Positions 1 through 6,740 are shown, counted from the first letter of the stretch. The stretch is DNA of 7,424 nt from a bacterium (GCA_021802745.1 JAJZRK010000158.1:1-7424), one strand, 5' to 3'. Numbers and translations are program-made. The notes: generated by a model not told the origin, from the letters alone.

Positions 1-1077
1 CTCCTCGATGATCGGGACGCGATTGTGATGCGTCTTGATGGTGTCGGCGCGTCGGGTGCCGCCCGTCTCGATGGTATCGGGGTAGATGGTCCCCTGCCCA
101 AGCAGGTGATGCTCGATGCCAAGCGCTCGCGCCTCGCGCTCGAAGACGTCCACGAACGTCTGGCCGATGATCCGACGCTTCTGCTCGGGCTCGACGACGC
201 CGGCAAGCGCCGACAGGAAGACGTCGCTGGCGTCCACGAAATGCAGATTGCGGTCGAGGCCGAACGCGCGGAAGGCCGCCAGCACCTCGCGACTCTCATC
301 CTTGCGCATCAGCCCGTTGTCCACGTGCAGCAGGTGCAGGCGGTTGGCGCCGAGCGCCTCGCCCAGCAGGCGCGCCGCCACCGTGGAGTCCACACCGCCG
401 GAGGCGAGCAGGAAGACCGACTGGTCGCCGACCTGCCGTCGGACGCGCTCCATCTGCTCGCCGATGTACTGCACCATCGTCCACGACGGCGAGCAGCGGC
501 AGATGTCGCGCACGAAATTGGCGATCATCGCATCGCCGTGCACGGTGTCATCCACTTCCGGATGAAACTGGAAGCCGTAGCGCCGCAGCGACTCCGAGGC
601 GATGGCGGCGTAGCGATGCGCCGGTCCGCCGGCACCGAGCGACGTGTAGCCCACCTCGGCGAACTCCGGACCGACACTCGTGACCGAGTCAAAATGGCTC
701 ATGAAGACGCGCTCGACCGGCGCGAGGCCGCGGAAGAGCGGCGAATCGCCGACGACGTGCAGGTCCGCCGCGCCCCACTCCTGCGCGCCATGCACCACGG
801 TGCCGCCGTAGTGCTTCGCGATCTCCTGATGGCCGAAGCAGAAGCCGAGGATCGGAATGTCGAGGTCGTAGATGTCGCGAGTGTATGCCGAATCCTCGCC
901 GAACGCGGACAAGCTCGGGCTGCCCGAAAGAATGATGCCCTTGTAGCCGCGGAAGCGTTCGATGTCGTCCTCTGGCTGGCGGATTTCGGCCAGCACGTGG
1001 AGGCGACGGACCTTTGTGGCAATCAAGTGAGCGTATTGGCCGCCGAAATCAACGACGGCGATTGCGTCATGTGCCAT
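1..1077 (-). CDS. guaA: GMP synthase (glutamine-hydrolysing), N-terminal 359 residues, cut by the window edge
   Basis: This cytoplasmic enzyme makes GMP from XMP, ATP and glutamine, the last step of guanine nucleotide synthesis. The class I glutamine amidotransferase domain spans about residues 7-190. It has DFGGQ near the start, nucleophile Cys80 in GFCFGHQ (many family members read GxCYGxQ), and His172 and Glu174 in FHPEV. The ATP-pyrophosphatase domain follows, with the P-loop SGGVDS at 226-231, HVDNGL near 251-256, GQGTIYPD near 328-335 and THHN near 349-352. The C-terminal dimerisation domain lies beyond the left edge. The ATG at 1077 is chosen because the family starts a few residues before the DFGGQY strand. 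No Shine-Dalgarno sequence precedes it, and a possible promoter ends about 7 bp upstream. The amidase gene lies 59 bp upstream on the same strand, so read-through is possible. After THHN the text reads RVPIIEE, unlike the E. coli-type continuation VGGLP. The identity is secure. Confidence 0.97.
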   Translation of the reverse strand, partial: MAHDAIAVVDFGGQYAHLIATKVRRLHVLAEIRQPEDDIERFRGYKGIILSGSPSLSAFGEDSAYTRDIYDLDIPILGFCFGHQEIAKHYGGTVVHGAQEWGAADLHVVGDSPLFRGLAPVERVFMSHFDSVTSVGPEFAEVGYTSLGAGGPAHRYAAIASESLRRYGFQFHPEVDDTVHGDAMIANFVRDICRCSPSWTMVQYIGEQMERVRRQVGDQSVFLLASGGVDSTVAARLLGEALGANRLHLLHVDNGLMRKDESREVLAAFRAFGLDRNLHFVDASDVFLSALAGVVEPEQKRRIIGQTFVDVFEREARALGIEHHLLGQGTIYPDTIETGGTRRADTIKTHHNRVPIIEE

Positions 1078-1084
1078 GCGCGCG

Positions 1085-1113
1085 ATTTGAGTCAGGGTAA
1101 GGCGTCACGACAA
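1085..1113 (-). promoter_or_regulatory. Candidate sigma-70-type promoter for guaA
   Basis: On the minus strand TTGTCG (1113-1108) and TCAAAT (1090-1085) are separated by exactly 17 bp. Each matches the -35 or -10 consensus at 4 of 6 positions. Transcription would be expected to start near 1078, directly next to the guaA ATG at 1077, giving a leaderless or nearly leaderless mRNA. This fits the missing Shine-Dalgarno. It lies in the 59-bp gap between the amidase stop and guaA. The call rests on sequence match only, and weak hexamers are common by chance. Confidence 0.35.
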
Positions 1114-1136
1114 ACGAACAGGTGCACCGGGCGGCG

Positions 1137-3023
1137 TCAACGCGGCGGACGCACCGGGACCTCCGCCACGGGCTTGGCGGAATCGTTGCCGAACACCGCC
1201 ATCGTGATACCGCCGGCGTGGAACGCGACGAGGTCAAGTCCGAGCACGCGCACCCAGCCGCCGGCGTCAGCCATGCCGGGGCCGAGCACGCGCCGCATCA
1301 CGCGCGAGCCGGCCGCGTCGGTGCGTCGGAGGACGACGGCACTGATGCCGCGGCGGGCCGCCGGCGTCAAGCGAATGGTGTACGAGAGGTCGCTAGAGAG
1401 CGGTTCGAAGATGAATTGTCCGTCCACGCCCGGCGTGTCGGCGGAGAGGAACACGCGCGTCGGCGCTTCGCCGCGCACGAGCGGCGGAGCGGCCGGCGGC
1501 GGCCGGCGACGCGCCCCGCCCTGCTCAAACGCATAGGCGAAGGCGACCAGCCGCGCGTCGCTGAACGGCCGGCCCAGCAACTCGAGCCCCGTGGGCAGCC
1601 CGTCGGCGGTGAAGCCGGCCGGCATGCTGATGGCGGGCAGTCCCGTCTGCGCAGCAAGCGCGCAGGTGCCTCCGAGTTGAGGATCGCCAATCAGCACCGG
1701 CTTGCGCGTACTGGTGGGATAGGCCAGCGCGTCGAGGTGCAGGCTATCCATGAACGCGACGATGCGCTCCCGCACCAGCGACTGCCTGGACAGCACCTTG
1801 CGGTGCGACTCGGTGTCGCGCGCGCTCGCCGTGTCGGCCATGCGATGCCGCGTCTCGAGCGCCTTGTCGTAGAGGCCAAGGTCGAGAATCTCGCGCAGCG
1901 ACCGCACCGGCGCGCCGCCCGGACGAGCGAAGTAGTCCATCAGATCGAACTTCGTCTCGAGAATGATGGCACTGCTGCCGGCGATCAGGTCATCGAAGCC
2001 GGGATAGTCCACCTCCACAACGTCGGCGCCCAAGGCACCCAGCGCACGCGCCGCGGCGCGGATGCTGTCGGCAACATCGGCCTCGGCATTGCGAAAGTAC
2101 GGCGCAAAGATGCCCACGCGCGCACCGCGCAGCGCGGTGGCACGGAGCGAGTCCACGAAGTGCGGCCGCGCTCGGCCGCCGAGATTGGTCGCCGGATCGT
2201 TGGGGTCTTCGCCGACGGTTGCGTCAAGACCGATGGCCAGATCGGTCACCGTGCGGGCGAGCGGTCCGGGGACGTCTTGAGTCAACGCGAGCGGTATGAT
2301 CCCGTCTCGGCTGAACAGCCCCATGCTGGGACGCAGCCCAAACAGCGACCCGAACGCCGACGGGATGCGGATGGACCCGCACGTGTCGCTCCCCCACCCC
2401 AGTGCGGCGAAACTCGCAGCGACCGCAGCCCCGGTGCCCCCGCTGGAACCGCCCGGACAGCGCGAGAGGTCATACGGGTTGTGCGTTTGCCCGCCGAACG
2501 AACTGATGTTGGTGACGCCCGCCGCCAGCTCGTGCATGTTCGCCTTGCCGAGGATGACGGCGCCGGCGTCACGCAGTCGGCGCACCACGAAGGCGTCCTG
2601 AGCCGGGTGATGATTGGCGAGGGCCAGTGAACCGCCGCTCGTGGCGAGGTCCTTGGTGTCGTAGTTGTCCTTCAGGATCACGGGGACGCCGTGCAGCGGA
2701 CCGCGCACACGCCCGGCCGCCCGCTCGGCGTCGAGCGCCGCCGCGTCAGTGCGGGCCCGCGGGTTGAGCCGGATCATCGCATTCAGCCGGGGCCCGGCGT
2801 GGTCGTACGCCCGAATACGCGCGAGGTAGGCGTCCACCAACTGCACCGCGGAGGCGCGCCCGTCGGCCATCGCGCGTTGCAGGTCCGTCACCGAGGCCTC
2901 CGTCACCTCGATACCCCGCGCAGCCGGTCGCGCGCGCACGGCGCCGCGTTGCGCCAACGCTTTCGGCGCGACGACGCCCAACGCGAGGGTGGACGCGAAC
3001 GCCGTCAACATCAATGCTCTCAT
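1137..3023 (-). CDS. Secreted amidase-signature family hydrolase with a C-terminal accessory region
   Basis: This is a 628-residue exported hydrolase that should cleave a carboxylic amide; the substrate cannot be told from sequence. A Sec signal peptide is clear: the hydrophobic stretch at residues 3-19 and cleavage after ALA at 22-24. The amidase-signature domain runs about 40-500, with catalytic Lys118 in ILKDN, cis-Ser193 in GGSSGG and nucleophile Ser217 in the GSDTCGSIR stretch. The Lys to cis-Ser to Ser spacing (75 and 24 residues) equals that of fatty acid amide hydrolase. Family members usually read GGS before the nucleophile; here it is CGS (Cys215). Residues about 500-628 are an extra proline-rich linker followed by a beta-rich segment that faintly resembles CHRD domains. 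A GatA role is unlikely, because the protein is exported and no gatB or gatC is nearby. The ATG at 3023 is chosen for its GGAGG 5 nt upstream and the signal peptide directly after it; the frame stays open further upstream. It is divergent from the kinase gene. Confidence 0.93.
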   Translation of the reverse strand: MRALMLTAFASTLALGVVAPKALAQRGAVRARPAARGIEVTEASVTDLQRAMADGRASAVQLVDAYLARIRAYDHAGPRLNAMIRLNPRARTDAAALDAERAAGRVRGPLHGVPVILKDNYDTKDLATSGGSLALANHHPAQDAFVVRRLRDAGAVILGKANMHELAAGVTNISSFGGQTHNPYDLSRCPGGSSGGTGAAVAASFAALGWGSDTCGSIRIPSAFGSLFGLRPSMGLFSRDGIIPLALTQDVPGPLARTVTDLAIGLDATVGEDPNDPATNLGGRARPHFVDSLRATALRGARVGIFAPYFRNAEADVADSIRAAARALGALGADVVEVDYPGFDDLIAGSSAIILETKFDLMDYFARPGGAPVRSLREILDLGLYDKALETRHRMADTASARDTESHRKVLSRQSLVRERIVAFMDSLHLDALAYPTSTRKPVLIGDPQLGGTCALAAQTGLPAISMPAGFTADGLPTGLELLGRPFSDARLVAFAYAFEQGGARRRPPPAAPPLVRGEAPTRVFLSADTPGVDGQFIFEPLSSDLSYTIRLTPAARRGISAVVLRRTDAAGSRVMRRVLGPGMADAGGWVRVLGLDLVAFHAGGITMAVFGNDSAKPVAEVPVRPPR

Positions 3024-3040
3024 GACATCCTCCGTGCCTG

Positions 3041-3069
3041 AGTATCCGGCGCCGCGTGGGCCGCCGCAA
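3041..3069 (-). promoter_or_regulatory. Candidate promoter for the secreted amidase
   Basis: On the minus strand TTGCGG (3069-3064) and GATACT (3046-3041) are 17 bp apart. The -35 matches consensus at 3 of 6 positions and the -10 at 4 of 6. The start point would fall near 3034, right at the GGAGG ribosome site (3033-3029), giving a very short leader. The spacing is good but the hexamers are weak, so this is tentative. No convincing promoter was found for the divergent kinase gene. Confidence 0.3.
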
Positions 3070-3098
3070 CACGCGCACGACGCGGGGCCGAGATGCTT

Positions 3099-3116
3099 GT
3101 CGCGGCCGAGCGCGAC
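3099..3116. repeat. Inverted repeat GTCGCG-N6-CGCGAC in the divergent intergenic region
   Basis: Two perfect 6-bp arms are separated by GCCGAG. The element lies between the divergent amidase and kinase starts, a usual place for an operator. A second inverted repeat of the same geometry is centred 41 bp away. Six-bp arms arise by chance fairly often in such GC-rich DNA, so the repeat is certain but a function is not. Confidence 0.35.
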
Positions 3117-3139
3117 GTCCCTTGCCGCGCCGTGGAGAA

Positions 3140-3157
3140 AGCCGCATGTTCGCGGCT
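3140..3157. repeat. Inverted repeat AGCCGC-N6-GCGGCT just upstream of the kinase ribosome site
   Basis: Two perfect 6-bp arms flank the spacer ATGTTC. The right arm ends 4 nt before the GGAGG (3162-3166) of the kinase gene. It could be an operator or, if transcribed, a small hairpin in the kinase leader next to the ribosome site. The arm and spacer lengths equal those of the repeat at 3099-3116, but the arm sequences differ. No function is shown. Confidence 0.35.
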
Positions 3158-3171
3158 GTCCGGAGGCGTCC

Positions 3172-5754
3172 ATGGGCGATGCGGCTCGGCTCTGTCCGTC
3201 GTGCGATTCGGAAGTGCCGGCGGGTGCGACGTCCTGCCCGTCCTGCGGAGCCATCTCGATTCCCCCGGCCACGGACCCGGTCCAGATGGCGGAACTCGCG
3301 GCGCGTCTCACCGCCGTCCTCGGGGCCCACTACGCCATCGAGCGCCCGCTGGGACGTGGCGGGATGGCCGCCGTCTTCCTCGCGCTCGACCTGCGTCACC
3401 ATCGCCGTGTGGCAATCAAGGTGCTGCTGCCGGAACTCGCGCCGGCGCTCGGTTCCGATCGCTTCCTCCGCGAAATCGAGATTGCGGCGCAGCTCAACCA
3501 CCCGCACATCGTGCCGCTGTACGACTCGGGAACTGCCGACGGCTTGCTGTACTACGTGATGCCGTACGTGGAGGGCGCGTCCCTCCGGCATCGCATCGCC
3601 AAGCAGGGAGCCCTGCCCATCGGCGAGGCAATCCAGATCGCCCGCGAGGTGGCGGACGCGCTTGCGTACGCGCACGAGCTGGGCGTGGTGCATCGGGACA
3701 TCAAGCCCGAGAACATCCTCCTCACGCACCTCCACGCCACGGTCGCCGACTTCGGCGTGGCACGCGCGCTGCACGCCACGTGGGGACACGGACCATCCAC
3801 GACCGGCGGGCTCGCCCTCGGAACGCCACACTACATGAGCCCCGAGCAGGCGGAATCGCTCCCCTCGGTGGACCACCGCACCGACATCTATGCGCTGGGA
3901 TGCACGCTCTTCGAGATGCTGACCGGGCGGCCACCGTATGCGGGAGCGGGAAGTGTCGCCATCATCGCGCAGCACTTCGCGGGGCCGGTGCCCTCCGCGC
4001 GAGCGTCCCGACAGGAGGTGCCGGACGCGCTCGACGCACTCGTCGCGCAGGCGATGGCCAAACGCCCGGAAGACCGTGTGGCCACCGCGGCCGCGTTCAG
4101 TGCGGCACTGGAGGCGCTAGCGCCGCCCTCGCGTGACAACGGCGCTAGTCTGGCGACGAGTCCGCACCGCACCGCGTGGTGGGCCGCGGCGGCGCTGGTG
4201 GCCCTGCTGGGCGGCGCCGGCCTCATACGCTGGGCCACGCGAGGCCGGGCGCCGTCAGCTGACGCGCCGCGCTCCACGTTGACCGTCGTGGTGCGCCCGT
4301 TCGAGGATCGCGGCGCCGACGTCGCCTCGATGGCCACGTTGCTCACCGAACGGTTGACCGGCCGCTTGATGAGCATCACCAGCCTGCACGTCGCGGCCAG
4401 CACCGCCGTCGCCGGCCTGCGCGACGCGCCACTCGACACGCTGCGGGCGCGTTTCGCCCCCGATCGCTTCGTGGTGGGCTGGCTCGACCCACAGGGACGC
4501 GACAGCGTTCGCGTCACGGTGCAGGTGGTCGATCCGGCGAGCGGACGCGGGCTCTTTGATTCGAGCTTCGCCGTTGGCCGGTCCCGCCCGGGGACGGACT
4601 CCGCGTCTGCGCGCTTGAGTCTCATCGTCCGGCACGCGCTGTGGGGCGAGATGGAGCGCGACCAGCGGCACGTCCGGGTGCGGAGCGCCGCCGCCTGGGC
4701 GCTCGTGGAGCGGGCGGGGGCGATCGCCGACGATGCGCAGGCCGCGGCGCAATTCCGGCTCGACCAACGCGTCTTCCGCAGCCTGGATGTCGCCGATTCC
4801 CTGCTTGGTGAAGCCGAGCGGCTCGACCGTGGGAGCGACCTGATTCCGGTGGAGCGCGCCCGCGTCGCCGAACGACGCGCCTTCGTGACGGAGTACTTCC
4901 AGCAGGTGCTGCCCGCCGGGCCGCCGCCGGTTCGGGCAGTCGAAGAGCGTCGGCGTGCGCTGGCGCAACTCGATGCGCTGATCCGGACGCGAGGCGGCCC
5001 GGCCGACGCGTACGAGTTGCGCGGCCGCATCAAGCTCGGCCTTCAGCGGGCGCTGCAGCAGGACTCACTGCTGGAAGGCGCCGTGCGCGACTTCCGCAGC
5101 GCCACCGAACTGGATGCGCACCGCGCCACCGCGTGGAAGGAACTGGGAGCTGCGCAGCGCGAATCCGGACTCTATGAGGATGCGCTGCTCTCCGTGGACC
5201 GCGCCTTCGACGAGGACGACTTCCAGTTGTACCGCGCCGAACTGCTGCGGTCACGCTTTGACGCCGCCCTGCGGACCGGGCGCTATGCCATCGCTGACAC
5301 GGCCTGCCACGCGTGGCTCGGCGAGGCACCCCGCCTGCAGCGCATCTTCGACTGCGAACTCCTGCTCTGGAGCCGCACGCGGGGCGACGTCACCGGACTG
5401 CGCGCCGCACGCGCCCGCGCCGATTCGCTGCGATCGGCCGGTGATTCGATTGGCCTGACGTACCTGATCCGCGAACTCTACGTCGCGCAGGTGGCGGCGC
5501 GCGCGGGCGATGGAGTATCCGCCGACGCCACGGCGACACGGGTGACCGCGCGCCTCCGGCCGGAGTGGCGCGCCGTGCTCGTACCGGAACTCGCGTACGT
5601 GCGTCTCCTGCGCGGTGATGCCGACAGCGCCGCCGCCCTGATCGCCGAGGCCGAACGATCGGCTCCGGCGATCCGACGCCTGGTGGAGCGAGCTCCCTGG
5701 TTCGCGGCGTTGCGCTCGCGCGCGACCGCTACGCCGGGGCGCGCGCGCCCTTGA
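3172..5754 (+). CDS. Transmembrane Ser/Thr protein kinase: zinc ribbon, kinase, TM, TolB/FlgO-like domain, TPR
   Basis: This is an 860-residue PknB-type kinase anchored in the inner membrane. In order it has a zinc ribbon (CPSC at 8-11 and 22-25), then a kinase domain at about 54-315, and one membrane span near 336-352. A periplasmic segment at about 368-468 resembles the TolB N-terminal/FlgO fold, and helical repeats follow to the end, with one clear TPR at about 649-682. Kinase residues are intact: glycine loop GRGGMA at 61-66, Lys83 in VAIK, Glu101 in the C helix, HRDIKPEN at 174-181 with catalytic Asp176, DFG at 193-195, and GTPHYMSPE at 217-225. It should be an active kinase that senses something outside the cytoplasm; its signal and substrates are unknown. 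The frame is open upstream to 2989, but ATG 3172 has GGAGG 5 nt before it and starts just ahead of the zinc ribbon. The 3' end overlaps the opposing 116-residue gene by 26 bp. This architecture is common in Gemmatimonadota. Confidence 0.93.
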   Translation: MGDAARLCPSCDSEVPAGATSCPSCGAISIPPATDPVQMAELAARLTAVLGAHYAIERPLGRGGMAAVFLALDLRHHRRVAIKVLLPELAPALGSDRFLREIEIAAQLNHPHIVPLYDSGTADGLLYYVMPYVEGASLRHRIAKQGALPIGEAIQIAREVADALAYAHELGVVHRDIKPENILLTHLHATVADFGVARALHATWGHGPSTTGGLALGTPHYMSPEQAESLPSVDHRTDIYALGCTLFEMLTGRPPYAGAGSVAIIAQHFAGPVPSARASRQEVPDALDALVAQAMAKRPEDRVATAAAFSAALEALAPPSRDNGASLATSPHRTAWWAAAALVALLGGAGLIRWATRGRAPSADAPRSTLTVVVRPFEDRGADVASMATLLTERLTGRLMSITSLHVAASTAVAGLRDAPLDTLRARFAPDRFVVGWLDPQGRDSVRVTVQVVDPASGRGLFDSSFAVGRSRPGTDSASARLSLIVRHALWGEMERDQRHVRVRSAAAWALVERAGAIADDAQAAAQFRLDQRVFRSLDVADSLLGEAERLDRGSDLIPVERARVAERRAFVTEYFQQVLPAGPPPVRAVEERRRALAQLDALIRTRGGPADAYELRGRIKLGLQRALQQDSLLEGAVRDFRSATELDAHRATAWKELGAAQRESGLYEDALLSVDRAFDEDDFQLYRAELLRSRFDAALRTGRYAIADTACHAWLGEAPRLQRIFDCELLLWSRTRGDVTGLRAARARADSLRSAGDSIGLTYLIRELYVAQVAARAGDGVSADATATRVTARLRPEWRAVLVPELAYVRLLRGDADSAAALIAEAERSAPAIRRLVERAPWFAALRSRATATPGRARP

Positions 5755-6079
5755 CCAGCGTGAACGGCCCGCGCGGATCGAAGTGCTGATCCGGGAAGAC
5801 GCGCGACGCCTCATTGATGAAGACCGCGATGGCGGCGATGGTACGGTGCTTCTCACGCTCCTCATCGGTGACAACCGCGTGTTTCGCCGTCTTGTCGAAG
5901 GCCGCCGCAATGGCGTCGATGAGTGCCACCCGCAGGTCGCGCTTCTCCGGATCGGAGGGCACCGGCTCGTCGATGCAGGGGTGGCCAAACGGCAGATGCC
6001 ACTTGAGCGGCGACTCCATGCACATGATACCCGTCGGCGTCAGGATGCAGATCGGACCGGCTGCGTCTAACTCGTTCAT
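5729..6079 (-). CDS. Conserved-looking small protein of unknown function (116 aa)
   Basis: I do not recognise a family. The protein is soluble by appearance, with no signal peptide or membrane span. The N-terminal 40 residues contain Cys11, Cys20, His28, His33 and Cys35, a set that could bind a metal or form disulphides, ending in a HPCIDEP stretch. Residues about 45-62 and 67-92 look like two charged or amphipathic helices, and the tail (97-116) is Pro- and Gly-containing. Evidence that it is a real gene: a GGAGG 4 nt before the ATG at 6079 (inside the palindrome CCTCCGGAGG, 6084-6093), a 181-bp non-coding leader on one side, and no other convincing gene on either strand across most of its length. 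Its last 26 bp overlap the end of the convergent kinase gene. It is not in the feo operon by overlap, lying 181 bp downstream of ybaK on the same strand, so co-transcription is possible. Confidence 0.72.
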   Translation of the reverse strand: MNELDAAGPICILTPTGIMCMESPLKWHLPFGHPCIDEPVPSDPEKRDLRVALIDAIAAAFDKTAKHAVVTDEEREKHRTIAAIAVFINEASRVFPDQHFDPRGPFTLVKGARAPA

Positions 6080-6110
6080 GGATCCTCCGGAGGGTGGGCG
6101 GCGTGAAGGA

Positions 6111-6141
6111 GCCCCGTCTCGTCCTCGAGACACCGGGGGGC
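6111..6141 (-). promoter_or_regulatory. Stem-loop in the leader of the 116-residue gene
   Basis: GTCTCG (6116-6121) and CGAGAC (6126-6131) form a perfect 6-bp stem with a 4-nt loop. Beyond a small bulge, GCCCC (6111-6115) can pair with the GGGG and C at 6137-6141, lengthening the stem to about 11 bp. It begins 32 nt before the ATG of the downstream minus-strand gene and about 120 bp after the ybaK stop. No T-run follows on either strand, so it is not a standard intrinsic terminator. It could be a leader structure, a Rho-independent-like pause or an mRNA-end stabiliser. The rest of 6080-6260 holds nothing I can name. Confidence 0.35.
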
Positions 6142-6260
6142 GGCGGAACGGGCAATTCTGCGAAGCTGTGCGCACCCGGGGCGCGGCGCAACACGCTTGG
6201 TGCGGCCAGGCTCCGCCGGCGGGCCACGCGTCGTGCGCGCCGACCGCGACGTCCGTATGG

Positions 6261-6740
6261 TTAGATGGTGACCAGGTGTAATGCGTGGCCCGTCGCCGAG
6301 AGGAAGCGAGCGGCCGATTCGTGCGGCACCGAGAGCGTCGCCGTGTTCACCAGCGGATGGCAGTGAAAGGCCTCGGCGGCCCACACATCCCGGTCCACGA
6401 ACAGCTCCACGGCGTGTTCCGGGTCGTTCACGAGCGCCAGCAGGGAGACACAGCCGGGCTCGATGCCGAGGCATCGCTTCAGGCGATCGGGTGATCCGAA
6501 GCTCGGACGCTCGAAGCCCGTGGTCGCGGCCAGTGCGCGCAAGTCGACGGGCTTGTGGGCGGCCACGACCACGAGCGCCTGCCGCCCCCCCTTCTTGTCG
6601 CGCAGGAACAGGTTCTTGGTCGGCGCACCGGCAAGCGGCGGGACCAATCGCTCGACTTCGTCGATGGTGAAGACCGGAGGATGATCGACGCGCTCGCAGT
6701 GAATGCCCAGCCCGTCGAGGAAGGCGAGGAGGTCAGCCAT
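6261..6740 (-). CDS. YbaK/ProX-type prolyl-tRNA deacylase (trans-editing domain protein)
   Basis: This 159-residue protein is a free-standing YbaK/aminoacyl-tRNA deacylase of the ProX/PrdX type. Such proteins hydrolyse mischarged aminoacyl-tRNA, typically Ala-tRNA(Pro) or a similar product of prolyl-tRNA synthetase, in the cytoplasm. Family marks are HPPVFT at 20-25, TKNLFL at 41-46 with the conserved Lys42, FGSP at 81-84, a VNDP stretch at 104-107, and CHPLVNTAT at 127-135 with His128. Length is full for the family. The exact substrate (Ala, or another small amino acid) cannot be assigned, so no symbol is given. The ATG at 6740 is chosen because the family begins about 20 residues before the HPP motif. 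The ribosome site is weak, but the start overlaps the end of the upstream 54-residue gene by 8 bp, which suggests translational coupling. It is the last overlapping gene of the feo operon. Confidence 0.92.
   Translation of the reverse strand: MADLLAFLDGLGIHCERVDHPPVFTIDEVERLVPPLAGAPTKNLFLRDKKGGRQALVVVAAHKPVDLRALAATTGFERPSFGSPDRLKRCLGIEPGCVSLLALVNDPEHAVELFVDRDVWAAEAFHCHPLVNTATLSVPHESAARFLSATGHALHLVTI

Noticed and set aside
25..2630. Two long plus-strand open frames (25-1536 and 1122-2630, about 500 codons each).
   Set aside because: They are antisense to guaA and the amidase, whose motifs and family-typical lengths are clear. The translations are His/Arg/Ala-rich with no recognisable domain, as expected opposite GC-rich genes.
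3122..3150. TTGCCG-N17-CATGTT as a kinase promoter.
   Set aside because: The -10 matches consensus at only 3 of 6 positions and it overlaps an inverted repeat. The support is too weak to list.
2989..3171. An N-terminal extension of the kinase to an ATG at 2989.
   Set aside because: It would overlap the divergent amidase start and adds a Pro/His-rich stretch without a domain. The ATG at 3172 has GGAGG and begins just before the zinc ribbon.
3024..3311. An N-terminal extension of the amidase to an ATG at 3311.
   Set aside because: It would bury the signal peptide about 96 residues inside the protein and run into the kinase gene. The ATG at 3023 has an ideal GGAGG and an immediate signal peptide.
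2746..5033. Minus-strand open frames opposite the kinase gene (2746-3975, 3888-5033, 4255-4968).
   Set aside because: They are low-complexity Arg/Ser/Ala or His-rich translations with no motif, lying opposite an intact kinase reading frame.
5774..5793. Inverted repeat CGGATC-N8-GATCCG just after the kinase stop, considered as a terminator.
   Set aside because: There is no T-run after it, and it lies inside the coding sequence of the opposing 116-residue gene. Its arms arise from the codons of Asp-Gln and Asp-Pro, so chance is likely.
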